A stretch of DNA of 53,401 nt, taken from positions 1-53,401 of the forward strand of contig CAMVPA010000024.1 in the NCBI GenBank assembly GCA_947169245.1. The letters are read 5' to 3'. Origin of the DNA: an uncultured Prevotellaceae bacterium. Its GTDB lineage: Bacteria > Bacteroidota > Bacteroidia > Bacteroidales > Bacteroidaceae. A program made the translations under genes and the position numbers. The notes beneath the pieces were generated by a model that saw only the letters and a list, made by a program, of their open reading frames with translations, was not told where the DNA came from and searched no databases. Below are positions 1 through 8,103 of the stretch, in pieces (position 1 is the stretch's first letter; every line of letters starts with the position of its first letter).

Positions 1-2
1 AA

Positions 3-854
3 GCCCAGCTGATAGAACGGAAGTTTCCTCATGTGAAAGCAACCACCTCGCTTGATGACATCCTCACCGACGAAACCGTCAAAGGTGTTTTTGTCTCTGC
101 ATCTCCTGCTGCCCATTTCTCCATCGCCTTGCGCGTCCTGGAAAGCGGCAAGTCATTGTTCATCGAGAAACCACCCTGCCGGTCATTGCAGGAACTTGAT
201 GCCCTCATAGACAAACAGCGACTTTACGGCTCGCCCGTCGCTATGGTCGGCTTGCAAAAACGCTATGCCCCTGCCGTGCAAATCCTATGGAAGCGACTGC
301 GCAATGAGCATCTTGTCAGTTATGACCTCCATTATCTCACTGGCAACTATCCAGAGGGTAATGCCTTGCTCGACCTTTACATCCATCCCCTCGACCTCGT
401 TACTTATCTCTTCAGCAAGCCCGAAATCATCGCCTGCCAGCAAGTCGCCCCTGCGTCCTATATCCTCATGCTGAGTCATCCCCACATCGTCGGCACCCTC
501 GAACTCTCAACCGCCTACACCTGGACTTCTGCCGAAGAATCCCTCAAAGTCTGCACATCGAAGGGCATCTACCGTCTCTCTCAGATGGAAGAATTGACCT
601 TCGAGCCAAAACCTTCGACCATCTTTGGCGTCCCATACGAGAAGATTCATAATCAGAATAAAACAGTCGAATACCTATATGCACGTAACAACTTTACTCC
701 CACACTCCTTAACAACCAAATCTATTTGCAAGGCTATTTCAACGAACTGTCCGCATTCGTTGAAGCTGTGGAGGGAAATAACGCGAACATCGTCACGTCT
801 CTCGAGTCAGTTAGAGATGCTTATCTCCTAATTGAAAAGATAAAGTCGCACTAA
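3..854 (+). CDS. Gfo/Idh/MocA family oxidoreductase, 5' end outside window
   Basis: NAD(P)-dependent sugar or cyclitol dehydrogenase-like protein, cut by the window start. The frame is open from base 3, so the GTG at 33 is internal. Visible are the end of the Rossmann domain and the family's EKP motif (FIEKPPCRSLQEL), whose lysine is the usual catalytic and cofactor-binding residue. A conserved stretch (NALLDLYIHPLDLVTYLF) holds the histidine expected in the C-terminal substrate domain. The C-terminus (FNELSAFVEAVEGN, then SVRDAYLLIEKI) is the usual family ending. The cofactor-binding GxGxxG motif must lie upstream of the window. The substrate cannot be told from sequence; such genes often sit in surface-sugar clusters. 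Family assignment is firm. Confidence 0.85.
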   Translation, partial: AQLIERKFPHVKATTSLDDILTDETVKGVFVSASPAAHFSIALRVLESGKSLFIEKPPCRSLQELDALIDKQRLYGSPVAMVGLQKRYAPAVQILWKRLRNEHLVSYDLHYLTGNYPEGNALLDLYIHPLDLVTYLFSKPEIIACQQVAPASYILMLSHPHIVGTLELSTAYTWTSAEESLKVCTSKGIYRLSQMEELTFEPKPSTIFGVPYEKIHNQNKTVEYLYARNNFTPTLLNNQIYLQGYFNELSAFVEAVEGNNANIVTSLESVRDAYLLIEKIKSH

Positions 855-908
855 TCCAAATAGATTTCACTAAAATTAAGTCGAATGATTCAAAAATCGC
901 CCCAAACC

Positions 909-924
909 CTGAACATTTGTTCAG
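909..924 (+). terminator. possible weak terminator hairpin after the oxidoreductase
   Basis: A perfect 6-base stem (CTGAAC/GTTCAG) with a 4-base loop lies 55 bases after the stop codon, followed by ACTTTC. The T-tract is poor, so termination is only suggested. The rest of 855-1018 shows no gene. Confidence 0.3.
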
Positions 925-984
925 ACTTTCACCCTCGGCATCCACTTTTCCGTCCTCTCCGCACGCTTTCTCCTCCCTTTTCCG

Positions 985-992
985 TAACTTCG
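985..992 (+). promoter_or_regulatory. putative -7 element (TAACTTCG) upstream of the lipoprotein remnant
   Basis: TAACTTCG differs by one base from the Bacteroidetes consensus TAnnTTTG and sits 27 bases before the ATG at 1019. No TTTG is found at the expected upstream distance, so this is a weak call. Confidence 0.35.
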
Positions 993-1018
993 CAGCACGA
1001 AATAGCAAATAAAACGAA

Positions 1019-1702
1019 ATGAATATGAACAAAATGAAACACTACAGACGATTCCTGCTCCTGCTGTTGGCAACATTTCTGCTGACGGCTTGCCATGATG
1101 ACAATGAGCCGACCAGCGATCCAACAGAGCAGACGGTCATTTTCTTTATGCCGTGGTCAACGAATATGACACCGTACTTCGAACAGAACATTGCAGACTT
1201 CGAGACCGCCATCAAGGGTGGATTACTGAAGAACGAGCGCGTCATCGTCTGCATATCCTCGACCACAAGCAGGGCGAATGTGATAGAACTACGGCAAGAA
1301 CAGAACCGATGCGTCCGCGACACGCTGATGTTCTACAGCCAGCCTGATTTCACGCAACGCGAGAACATCACGACGATGCTCAACGACGTGAGAGCCATTG
1401 CCCCCGCCCGCCGTTATTCGCTCATTGTCGGCAGTCACGGCATGGGATGGCTCCCCGTCAGCAAAAGCAGGGCGAGAAGCCAATACCACTTTGAGCGCGA
1501 CGACGTACCGCAGACACGCTGGTTTGGAGGATGGACGAGCGAATATCAGATAGAGACCACGACGCTGGCCGATGCCATCACTGAGGCGGGGATGCGGATG
1601 CAGTACGTGATGTTCGACGACTGCTTCATGTCATCCCTTACAGCATCCTCTTCGCCCCCGACGGCACCATCCTCGCCCGTGGGTTGCGCGGTGAGGAAAT
1701 AG
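1019..1702 (+). pseudogene. clostripain-like (peptidase C11) lipoprotein, truncated and joined to foreign sequence
   Basis: The N-terminus is a lipoprotein signal (FLLLLLATFLLTAC, lipobox cysteine at about residue 25). The body matches C11 peptidases: VIFFMPWSTN near the start, then the catalytic His context VGSHGMGW and the catalytic Cys context MFDDCFMSS. Family members continue for 150 or more residues after the Cys. Here the similarity stops at once, and the last 21 residues (TASSSPPTAPSSP...) are an out-of-frame reading of another gene's tail (see 1633-1737). It is therefore a 5' gene fragment produced by a deletion. The catalytic His and Cys survive, but the fold cannot be complete. An ATG at 1025 is an alternative start. 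Confidence 0.75.
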
Positions 1703-1737
1703 AACGGAAACTTGAAGAAATCTTTAATGACAAATAG
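1633..1737 (+). pseudogene. C-terminal remnant of a thioredoxin-fold (TlpA/AhpC-TSA type) protein
   Basis: In the frame one base off the preceding fragment, this stretch reads VIPYSILFAPDGTILARGLR and then GEEIERKLEEIFNDK before a TAG stop. That is the typical end of a TlpA-like thiol-disulfide oxidoreductase: a cis-Pro segment, a beta hairpin around PDGTI, then the last helix. No start codon or CxxC is present. The fragment begins exactly where the clostripain-like similarity ends, so a deletion fused two neighbouring genes. Its stop is 3 bases before the ATG of the next gene, suggesting the lost gene was co-transcribed with it. Confidence 0.65.
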
Positions 1738-1740
1738 ACA

Positions 1741-2337
1741 ATGAACAAGAAAACCATCATCACCGCACTGCTAGCCCTCGTCACGATGACTGGGCTGGCG
1801 CAGGAAATCAGAATGAACGAGCCGTCAATCAGCGATTATCTGCCATTGCTAAAGGCCAAGGGCTACATCGCCTACAGCTTCGACACAAAGGACTTCAAGG
1901 ACGCATTGGTCGAGCCAATCGTCATGGAATATGTGAAAGGCAAAGAGCCGAGGGCGGTCGCTGACTTCAGCATTACTATGAGTTTAGACGAGAAACTCAT
2001 CATTGGCTTCGTGCCGACAGACAATGACTCGACAGCCACCTACGCTTTCCGTTTCTCTGAGAGCAGAGGCTTTAACAGCCGCCTCCCGTTGATGCCGATA
2101 TGCAATCCAGATAAACCCAACGACAAGTGGTACGTGTATGAATCGCGTCCCTTCGAACTCGTTGCGCCATTCGAGAAGGGGAAGTTCATCCCGCTCGTCC
2201 TCTATGGTTCCTATTGGTACGAACCCGAAAATGGCGGCTGCCGTTTCTGCGGTGATAGCACTATTAAGCCCGACCTTTCGTCGGACATCGTGAAATATAT
2301 TCCGCACTACTATATTCTCGGCATAAAGATAAGATAG
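1741..2337 (+). CDS. secreted protein of unknown function (DUF5041-like)
   Basis: A 198-residue protein with a clear signal peptide (TIITALLALVTMTGLAQ, cleavage likely after residue 20). The mature part starts EIRMNEPSISDYLPLLKAKG and has no motif I can tie to a reaction. From memory it resembles the DUF5041 family of Bacteroides and Prevotella, but I cannot confirm this. It follows the thioredoxin-tail remnant by 3 bases. The last residues (LGIKIR, TAG) overlap the start of the hipB remnant, so the natural C-terminus may have been altered at that junction. Function unknown. Confidence 0.65.
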   Translation: MNKKTIITALLALVTMTGLAQEIRMNEPSISDYLPLLKAKGYIAYSFDTKDFKDALVEPIVMEYVKGKEPRAVADFSITMSLDEKLIIGFVPTDNDSTATYAFRFSESRGFNSRLPLMPICNPDKPNDKWYVYESRPFELVAPFEKGKFIPLVLYGSYWYEPENGGCRFCGDSTIKPDLSSDIVKYIPHYYILGIKIR

Positions 2338-2504
2338 AACAGGGCAAGGCCGTATCGACACTCTTGCTTATCACGCTATTACGTATACTTGGTGTGCTTA
2401 AGAATCTGGAGACACTGCTTCCTGAACTGGGTATTAGTCCGATACAGTTGCGCAAGATACAAGGCAGAAAAGTGCAACGTATCAGGCATAAGAAAGAAGA
2501 ATAG
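2331..2504 (+). pseudogene. C-terminal remnant of a HipB-like (XRE family) antitoxin
   Basis: In the frame starting at 2331 the DNA reads KIEQGKAVSTLLLITLLRIL and continues with NLETLLPELGISPIQLRKIQ and a basic tail ending RHKKEE, stop TAG at 2502. This matches the second half of HipB-like helix-turn-helix proteins: the end of the recognition helix (KIEQGK), the following helix, then the LPEPGxSPxQL tail. The first half of the HTH and the start codon are missing. The hipA remnant begins 6 bases later, preserving the usual hipBA order. Confidence 0.65.
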
Positions 2505-2510
2505 TTGACT

Positions 2511-2730
2511 ATGGAGGATTTGATTGTTGATGTCAGAATCTGGGGACGTCTTGTCGGCTCTTTGGTATGGGACTCCGCCTTAGGGATGGCTGTTTTCGAA
2601 TATGACAATGATTTCAGGAAGACAAGACCATCCTTGATATTCTACGCATAGGAACTTCTGCAGGAGGTGCTAAACCTAAAGCCATCATAGCCTATAACGA
2701 GCAGACTAACGACGTGCGCTCTGGACAGGT
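2511..2730 (+). pseudogene. HipA-like toxin kinase, internally deleted and truncated
   Basis: The ATG at 2511 opens MEDLIVDVRIWGRLVGSLVW and continues to EYDNDF, which is a HipA N-terminal subdomain. At about 2618 the match jumps to a different frame reading DKTILDILRIGTSAGGAKPK and then IIAYNEQTNDVRSGQ, the HipA segment just before the kinase core (the G-T-S-A-G-G-A-x-x-K motif). Roughly 100 residues between them are gone, and everything after SGQV is gone. The catalytic loop is absent, so no active kinase can be made. Together with the hipB remnant this is a dead toxin-antitoxin locus. Bases 2731-2824 hold nothing further except a small palindrome (CGACAC/GTGTCG, 2751-2765). Confidence 0.7.
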
Positions 2731-2824
2731 TTGTGCGGTTTTTTGTCGCTCGACACTTTGTGTCGCTTGCGTTGGCAAGAACTTCGCGGTCTATTAATCA
2801 TGCTATTGCTGATTTTACCAAATG

Positions 2825-4747
2825 TCACAAGTCCTTGAGCCATAGTGCGCTGGAGGCATCGCTCGGCATGCGCCAGTCACCACGCGGCGAAAGACTGACG
2901 GAGCCGACCTTCGGACCGTCGGGCAGGCAGGAGCGTTTGAACTGCTGACTGAAGAAGCGGCGGCAGAAGGTGTGGAGCCACTTACGGATGACGTCGTCGT
3001 CATAAGTGCCGCCAAAGGCTTTCTTGGCGAGCAGCAGAATCTTGGCCGGACGGAAGCCGAAGCGCAAGAAGTAGTAGAGGAAGAAGTCGTGCAGCTCGTA
3101 AGGTCCCACAAGGTCTTCGGTCTTCTGTCGGATGTTGCCATCATCGTCAGCTGGTATCAGCTCAGGAGAGATGGGAGTGTCGACGATATCGAGCAGAGTA
3201 TTCTGCGTAGGAGTACCGCCCACGATGTAGTCAGCATAATAGCGTACCAAATACTGGATGAGGGTCTTGGGCACGCCGGCATTGACACCGTACATCGACA
3301 TGTGGTCACCGTTGTAGGTAGCCCATCCCAATGCAAGTTCCGACAGGTCGCCCGTACCGACAACAATAGCATTCTGCTGGTTGGCTACATCCATTAATAT
3401 TTGTGTACGCTCGCGCGCCTGCGAGTTTTCATAGGTGATATCGTGCTTGTTAGGGTCATGACCGATGTCCTCGAAGTGCTGAGTGACGGCCTTGGCAATG
3501 CTAATCTCGCGGACGGTGACGCCCAACTGCTTCATCAGCTCAACGGCGTTGTTGTGAGTGCGGTCGGTGGTGCCGAAGCCAGGCATGGTAACGCCGATGA
3601 TGCCCCGACGGTCGAGTCCCAGCTTGTCGAAGGCGCGGACGGTGACGAGCAGTGCCAGCGTGGAGTCGAGTCCGCCGCTGATGCCGATGACAGCCTTCTC
3701 GCCGCCAATGTGGTAGAGGCGTTTGGCCAGTCCTGCCACCTGTATATTGAAAATCTCCTCGCAGTCAGCCTGCATGTTCTCCGACTTCGGAATGAACGGA
3801 TGGGGCTCCACGTCACGCTGCAGTTCAAACTCCTTACCCGTGACGGGCTTGCAGGCGATGCAGACCACCGACTGGCGCATACGTGCCTGAGCGGTGATGA
3901 AGGTGGAGTTCATGCGGCGTTCTGTGCGCAGGCGTTCCACGTCAATCTGTTCTATCTTAATCTGTGGTTGAAACGAGAAGCGATCGCCTTCGGCCAGAAG
4001 ATGACCATTCTCGAAAATCATGGCATTGCCGCCGTAGACCACGTCCTGCGTGGACTCGCCGAAACCGCAGCTGGCATAGACATAGCCCGACATGGTGCGG
4101 GCGCTCTGCTGGCTGAGCAGTGCCTTCAGGTAATTGTGCTTGCCAATGAGCTCGTCGCTGGCCGAGAGGTTCAGCACGATGTCGGCACCCGCCAGCGACA
4201 GGCGGTTGCTGGGCGGCGTCGGTGCCCACACGTCCTCACAGATCTCGATGCCGAAGTTCACGCCGTCGGTGGTTGTGAATATCTGTGGGTCGGGTGTGAT
4301 GCGGATGGGGCTGCCAGCCAGATAGATGTCAGTGGCCGTAAGGTCGTTGGCCGAGGCAAACCATCGCTTCTCGTAGAATTCACCGTAGTTGGGCAGGTAA
4401 GTCTTTGGTACTACGCCCAGCAGCTGGCCGCTCTGGATGACTGCTGCGCAGTTGTAGAGCAGCGAGCCCACCTGTACGGGGAGGCCGACAATGCTGATGA
4501 CATCGAGCTTGCGCGTGATGTCGAGCAGCACCAGCAGCGCCTCCTCGGCCTTGTCGATGAGCAGTTGCTCCTTGAACAGGTCCTGACAACTGTAGCCCGT
4601 CAGGCAAAGTTCGGGGAATACCAGCAGCTCGACGCCCTGACCCTCGGCTTGTGCAATGAGGCTCTCTATCTGCTGCACGTTATACTCTGTGTCAGCCACT
4701 TTCACAGCAGGCACGGCTGCTGCCACCTTGATAAATCCGTATTTCAT
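2825..4747 (-). CDS. nadE: glutamine-dependent NAD+ synthetase
   Basis: 640 residues, the usual length for the two-domain enzyme. It makes NAD+ from nicotinic acid adenine dinucleotide, ATP and glutamine in the cytoplasm. The N-terminal nitrilase-type glutaminase domain shows the catalytic triad: Glu46 ([13 protein letters not shown]), Lys115 ([13 protein letters not shown]) and Cys170 (GIEICEDVW). The C-terminal synthetase domain has the ATP-binding loop [10 protein letters not shown] near residue 360 and later [12 protein letters not shown]. The start ATG overlaps the stop of the upstream DUF2027 gene (ATGA), so the two are translationally linked. The 3' end faces the hipBA remnant. Confidence 0.95.
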   Translation of the reverse strand: MKYGFIKVAAAVPAVKVADTEYNVQQIESLIAQAEGQGVELLVFPELCLTGYSCQDLFKEQLLIDKAEEALLVLLDITRKLDVISIVGLPVQVGSLLYNCAAVIQSGQLLGVVPKTYLPNYGEFYEKRWFASANDLTATDIYLAGSPIRITPDPQIFTTTDGVNFGIEICEDVWAPTPPSNRLSLAGADIVLNLSASDELIGKHNYLKALLSQQSARTMSGYVYASCGFGESTQDVVYGGNAMIFENGHLLAEGDRFSFQPQIKIEQIDVERLRTERRMNSTFITAQARMRQSVVCIACKPVTGKEFELQRDVEPHPFIPKSENMQADCEEIFNIQVAGLAKRLYHIGGEKAVIGISGGLDSTLALLVTVRAFDKLGLDRRGIIGVTMPGFGTTDRTHNNAVELMKQLGVTVREISIAKAVTQHFEDIGHDPNKHDITYENSQARERTQILMDVANQQNAIVVGTGDLSELALGWATYNGDHMSMYGVNAGVPKTLIQYLVRYYADYIVGGTPTQNTLLDIVDTPISPELIPADDDGNIRQKTEDLVGPYELHDFFLYYFLRFGFRPAKILLLAKKAFGGTYDDDVIRKWLHTFCRRFFSQQFKRSCLPDGPKVGSVSLSPRGDWRMPSDASSALWLKDL

Positions 4748-5433
4748 AGCTTCACAAATTGTCTGTCGTTCTCAATTATCGTGTAGATCAGCGCCGGCTG
4801 CTCGAAGAAGTCGTTCTCCTGGAACGTGTGCAGTTTGTAGAACTTCACGGGGTCGATGTTGATAAGCGCATCGACAGCCGGCTTACGGAGGAAGCGCTTC
4901 TCGCGCTTATAGGCCAGCAGCTGAATACACGAGTGTTCGAGCTCGTTCAGCTGGTCGCGTCCGAACTCCTCGATGAAGCACTTGGTGTTGGGTTCTATCT
5001 CACCCGTGGAGCGCACCTCCCAGCTCGTGCCCTCAGCCGTCATGTAGACGTAACGCAGGTAGAAGTTGCAGTCGTTGACGATGTATGACTCAAAGCGCGT
5101 GTCGGACAACTCCTTCAAGTCCATCGGCACAAAGGCCAGATAGGCCGAGAGCTTGTCGCCGCCACGGCGCTCCTCAACGGGGGCCTTGAAGGTGATGGGC
5201 TTGTCGGCTGGCTCCAGCTCCTCTGGCTCAGGCTGTGGCTTGGGCTTCATCTTCGTCTCGACCACATGCGACGTGTCGTAGTTCTCGTCGCCAATGACCA
5301 CCACCTCGGTAATACGCATGGGCACATCGAAACCATCCTCGTCCTCAACGAGCACGATGTCCTTACCCTGGAAGCCGGACACACGACCGCCTCCCACTTC
5401 GTTCAAGAATCTTACCTTGTCTCCAATTTTCAT
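4744..5433 (-). CDS. DUF2027 domain protein, apparently lacking the C-terminal Smr domain
   Basis: 229 residues. The N-terminus (MKIGDKVRFLNEVGGGRVSG) is the small beta domain at the start of Bacteroidetes DUF2027 proteins. A Pro/Glu-rich linker (residues about 62-85) and a second beta-rich domain (LSAYLAFVPMDLKELSDTRF) follow. Family members I know usually end in an Smr (MutS2-type nuclease-related) domain with a DLH...HGKG signature. None is present here: the protein stops at FVKL and the stop codon overlaps the nadE start. Whether this is lineage-typical or a truncation I cannot say. Role unknown. Confidence 0.75.
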   Translation of the reverse strand: MKIGDKVRFLNEVGGGRVSGFQGKDIVLVEDEDGFDVPMRITEVVVIGDENYDTSHVVETKMKPKPQPEPEELEPADKPITFKAPVEERRGGDKLSAYLAFVPMDLKELSDTRFESYIVNDCNFYLRYVYMTAEGTSWEVRSTGEIEPNTKCFIEEFGRDQLNELEHSCIQLLAYKREKRFLRKPAVDALINIDPVKFYKLHTFQENDFFEQPALIYTIIENDRQFVKL

Positions 5434-5457
5434 GACTATCCGTATCTATTTTGGCCA

Positions 5458-5465
5458 CAAAGTTA
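5458..5465 (-). promoter_or_regulatory. -7 promoter element for the DUF2027-nadE operon
   Basis: On the minus strand TAACTTTG matches TAnnTTTG, 24 bases upstream of the DUF2027 ATG. A TTCG lies 21 bases further upstream, a weak match to the -33 TTTG. Confidence 0.7.
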
Positions 5466-5528
5466 CGAACTTTTTTCGTAAATAGCCGAAAAAGATGGAT
5501 TTTTCTTCGTCAAGTCAGATTTTTCTAT

Positions 5529-5536
5529 TACCTTTG
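5529..5536 (+). promoter_or_regulatory. -7 promoter element for thrA
   Basis: TACCTTTG matches the Bacteroidetes -7 consensus; a TTCG lies 18 bases upstream. Transcription should begin near 5543, giving a leader of about 60 bases with a small GC-rich fold (CCCC 5555-5558 with GGGG 5568-5571). This position rules out the in-frame TTG at 5545 as the thrA start. Confidence 0.7.
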
Positions 5537-5601
5537 CACCGCCGTTGGAGGAGTCCCCACTCGTTGAGGGGTACCGTCGGCAAGATAAATTGCATAGAAA
5601 T

Positions 5602-8064
5602 ATGAAAGTAATGAAATTCGGCGGAACGTCCGTAGGTTCCGTAAAAAGCATTCTTAGCTTGAAGAAAATTGTGGAGACAGAGGCTCGGACGCAACCTGTC
5701 GTAGTAGTAGTAAGTGCACTTGACGGCATCACCGACCGTCTGATCGCCACATCGAAGATGGCCAAACAGGGCGACGACCGCTATCGTGAGGAATTCGACG
5801 CGATGGTGACACGCCACCACCAGATGATTGACGCCATCATTACGGATGACAAGAAGCGCATTGACTTATTTAATAATGTAGACCAACTCTTCGACCAGTT
5901 GAAGAGCATCTTCTACGGTGTGTACCTCATTCACGACCTGAGCGAGAAGACGGCTGACACTATCGTCTCGTATGGCGAGCGTCTGAGTTCTCATATCGTT
6001 GCTGCGATGATCAAGAACGGTGTTCGCATGAACAGCCGCGACTTCATCCGCACCTGGGACAAGGAAGGCAAGCACGTGATTGATGCCGACCTGACCACTG
6101 AGTTGGTGAAGGAGGCTTTCAAGGACATCGACGACAAGCATGTCTACGTCGTCCCCGGCTTCATAGCCCGTGACCGCGACAGCCACGAGACAACCAACCT
6201 GGGACGTGGCGGCAGCGACTACACCGCCTCCATCATTGCAGCCGTGCTCAATGCCGACGTACTGGAGATATGGACTGACGTCGACGGATTCATGACAGCC
6301 GACCCGAAGGTCATCAAGAGCGCCTACACCATCAACGAGCTCTCCTACGTCGAAGCTATGGAACTCTGTAACTTCGGCGCCAAGGTCATCTATCCCCCGA
6401 CCATCTATCCCGTCTGCGTAAAGAATATTCCCATCAAGGTGAAGAACACCTTCAACCCCGAGCACCCGGGAACGCTCATCAAGGATAAGATAGAAGACGA
6501 CAACAAGCCCATCAAGGGTATCTCAAGCATCAAGGGCACCTCACTGATTACAGTGACAGGTCTCTCGATGGTGGGTGTCATTGGTGTGAACCGTCGTATC
6601 TTCACCACGCTGGCCAACAAGGGCATTTCGGTGTTCATGGTGTCGCAGGCATCGTCAGAAAACTCAACCTCCATCGGTGTACGCGACGAGGATGCCGCAG
6701 CTGCCGCAGAAGTACTGAACGCCGAGTTTGCCAAGGAGATTGAGACGGGCGCCATGTTCCCCATGCAGGTGGAGAGCGGACTGGCTACCATCGCCATCGT
6801 GGGCGAGAACATGAAGCAGACACCGGGCATCGCCGGTAAGCTGTTCGGCACGCTGGGACGCTCAGGTATCAGCGTGATTGCCTGTGCCCAGGGCGCCTCG
6901 GAGACGAACATCTCGTTCGTCGTCGACGGCCGTTTCCTGCGCAAGTCGCTCAACGTGCTCCACGACTCGTTCTTCCTGTCGGAATACAAGGTGCTGAACA
7001 TCTTCATCTGCGGTATCGGAACAGTGGGCGGCATGCTGCTTGAGCAGATCCGCACCCAGCAGCAGTTCCTCATGCAGTCGCGTCGTCTGAAGCTGAACGT
7101 GGTCGGCATTTCCGATGTCGACAATTTCGTGCTCGACCGCGACGGCATCGACCTCGACAACTACGAGAAGATTCTGCGTGCCGGATTCCCTGCCAATACC
7201 GACCATATGCGCGACGAGATTGTGAAGATGAACATCTTCAACAGCGTCTTCGTCGACTGTACGGCCAGCCGTCAGATTGCGACACTCTATCAGACATTCC
7301 TGGAACATAACATCTCGGTAGTGGCTGCCAACAAGATTGCCGCTTCGAGCGACTATGACAGCTACATGAAGCTGCGCCAGACAGCCCGCGACCGCGGCGT
7401 GTGGTTCCGCTACGAGACCAACGTTGGCGCTGGTCTGCCCATTATCGGCACCATCAACGACTTGTGCAACTCGGGCGACAAGATTCTGAAGATCGAGGCC
7501 ATCCTCTCGGGTACGCTGAACTTCATCTTCAACGAGATTGCAGCCGATGTGCCCTTCTCGGAGACCGTACGCCGTGCCAAGGAGCAGCGCTACTCAGAGC
7601 CCGACCCACGTATCGACCTCAGCGGCACCGACGTCATCCGCAAACTGGTCATCCTGACCCGCGAGGCTGGCTATAAGGTGGAGCAGGACGACGTGGAGAA
7701 GCATCTCTTCGTGCCCGACAGCTACTTTGAGGGCAGCATCGACGACTTCTGGAAGCGTCTGCCCGAGCTTGATGCCGACTTTGAGGCCCGTCGCAAGGTG
7801 CTGGAGGCTGAAAACAAGCGTTGGCGCTTTGTGGCCACGATGGAAGCCGACGAGACGAATCCATCGTCGTTCAAGACCAGCGTGGCTTTGAAGGAGGTTC
7901 CTTATGGCCATCCGTTCTATGGTCTGGAGGGTTCGAACAACATCGTGCTGCTCACCACCGAGCGTTATAAGGAGTACCCCATGCTCATCCAGGGCTATGG
8001 TGCCGGCGCAGCAGTAACGGCTGCCGGCGTCTTCGCCAACATCATGTCAATCGCAAACATTTAA
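5602..8064 (+). CDS. thrA: bifunctional aspartokinase / homoserine dehydrogenase
   Basis: 820 residues in one chain, as in E. coli ThrA. It phosphorylates aspartate and later reduces aspartate semialdehyde to homoserine, the entry and branch steps to threonine and methionine. The kinase domain opens MKVMKFGGTSVGSV (nucleotide-binding KFGGTS) and has NLGRGGSDYTASIIAA near residue 210. ACT-type regulatory domains follow at about 315-455 (ITVTGLSMVGVIGVN; VGENMKQTPGIAGKLF), so feedback control by threonine is likely. The homoserine dehydrogenase part begins near 466 with GIGTVGGMLLEQ and has FRYETNVGAGLPIIGTINDL. The ATG at 5602 is chosen because the conserved N-terminus starts there. Confidence 0.95.
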   Translation: MKVMKFGGTSVGSVKSILSLKKIVETEARTQPVVVVVSALDGITDRLIATSKMAKQGDDRYREEFDAMVTRHHQMIDAIITDDKKRIDLFNNVDQLFDQLKSIFYGVYLIHDLSEKTADTIVSYGERLSSHIVAAMIKNGVRMNSRDFIRTWDKEGKHVIDADLTTELVKEAFKDIDDKHVYVVPGFIARDRDSHETTNLGRGGSDYTASIIAAVLNADVLEIWTDVDGFMTADPKVIKSAYTINELSYVEAMELCNFGAKVIYPPTIYPVCVKNIPIKVKNTFNPEHPGTLIKDKIEDDNKPIKGISSIKGTSLITVTGLSMVGVIGVNRRIFTTLANKGISVFMVSQASSENSTSIGVRDEDAAAAAEVLNAEFAKEIETGAMFPMQVESGLATIAIVGENMKQTPGIAGKLFGTLGRSGISVIACAQGASETNISFVVDGRFLRKSLNVLHDSFFLSEYKVLNIFICGIGTVGGMLLEQIRTQQQFLMQSRRLKLNVVGISDVDNFVLDRDGIDLDNYEKILRAGFPANTDHMRDEIVKMNIFNSVFVDCTASRQIATLYQTFLEHNISVVAANKIAASSDYDSYMKLRQTARDRGVWFRYETNVGAGLPIIGTINDLCNSGDKILKIEAILSGTLNFIFNEIAADVPFSETVRRAKEQRYSEPDPRIDLSGTDVIRKLVILTREAGYKVEQDDVEKHLFVPDSYFEGSIDDFWKRLPELDADFEARRKVLEAENKRWRFVATMEADETNPSSFKTSVALKEVPYGHPFYGLEGSNNIVLLTTERYKEYPMLIQGYGAGAAVTAAGVFANIMSIANI

Positions 8065-8065
8065 T

Positions 8066-8093
8066 AGTGTGCTGGACGGTTCTCCCGTCCAGC
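8066..8093 (+). repeat. short intercistronic hairpin, family 2, copy 1
   Basis: AGTGTGCT followed by a perfect 9-base stem (GCTGGACGG/CCGTCCAGC) around loop TTCTC, between the thrA stop and the next ATG. The same layout (AGTGTGCT, stem, TTCT loop start) recurs at 30014-30040, so this is a repeated element. With no T-tract it is more likely an RNA-processing or stability element than a terminator. Confidence 0.7.
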
Positions 8094-8103
8094 CTATTTC
8101 ACT

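Noticed and set aside
2751..2765. Small palindrome CGACAC/GTGTCG as a nadE terminator
   Set aside because: No T-tract on the minus strand after the stem; too short to support a terminator or repeat family.
3401..4786. A 461-codon open frame on the plus strand
   Set aside because: Antisense to nadE, which has all catalytic residues; the product shows no family features.
5541..5595. Riboswitch or attenuator in the thrA leader
   Set aside because: Only a small GC-rich fold is visible; there is no leader peptide rich in Thr or Ile and no known riboswitch layout.
5545..5601. N-terminal extension of ThrA from a TTG
   Set aside because: It lies at the expected transcription start and is not part of the conserved aspartokinase N-terminus.
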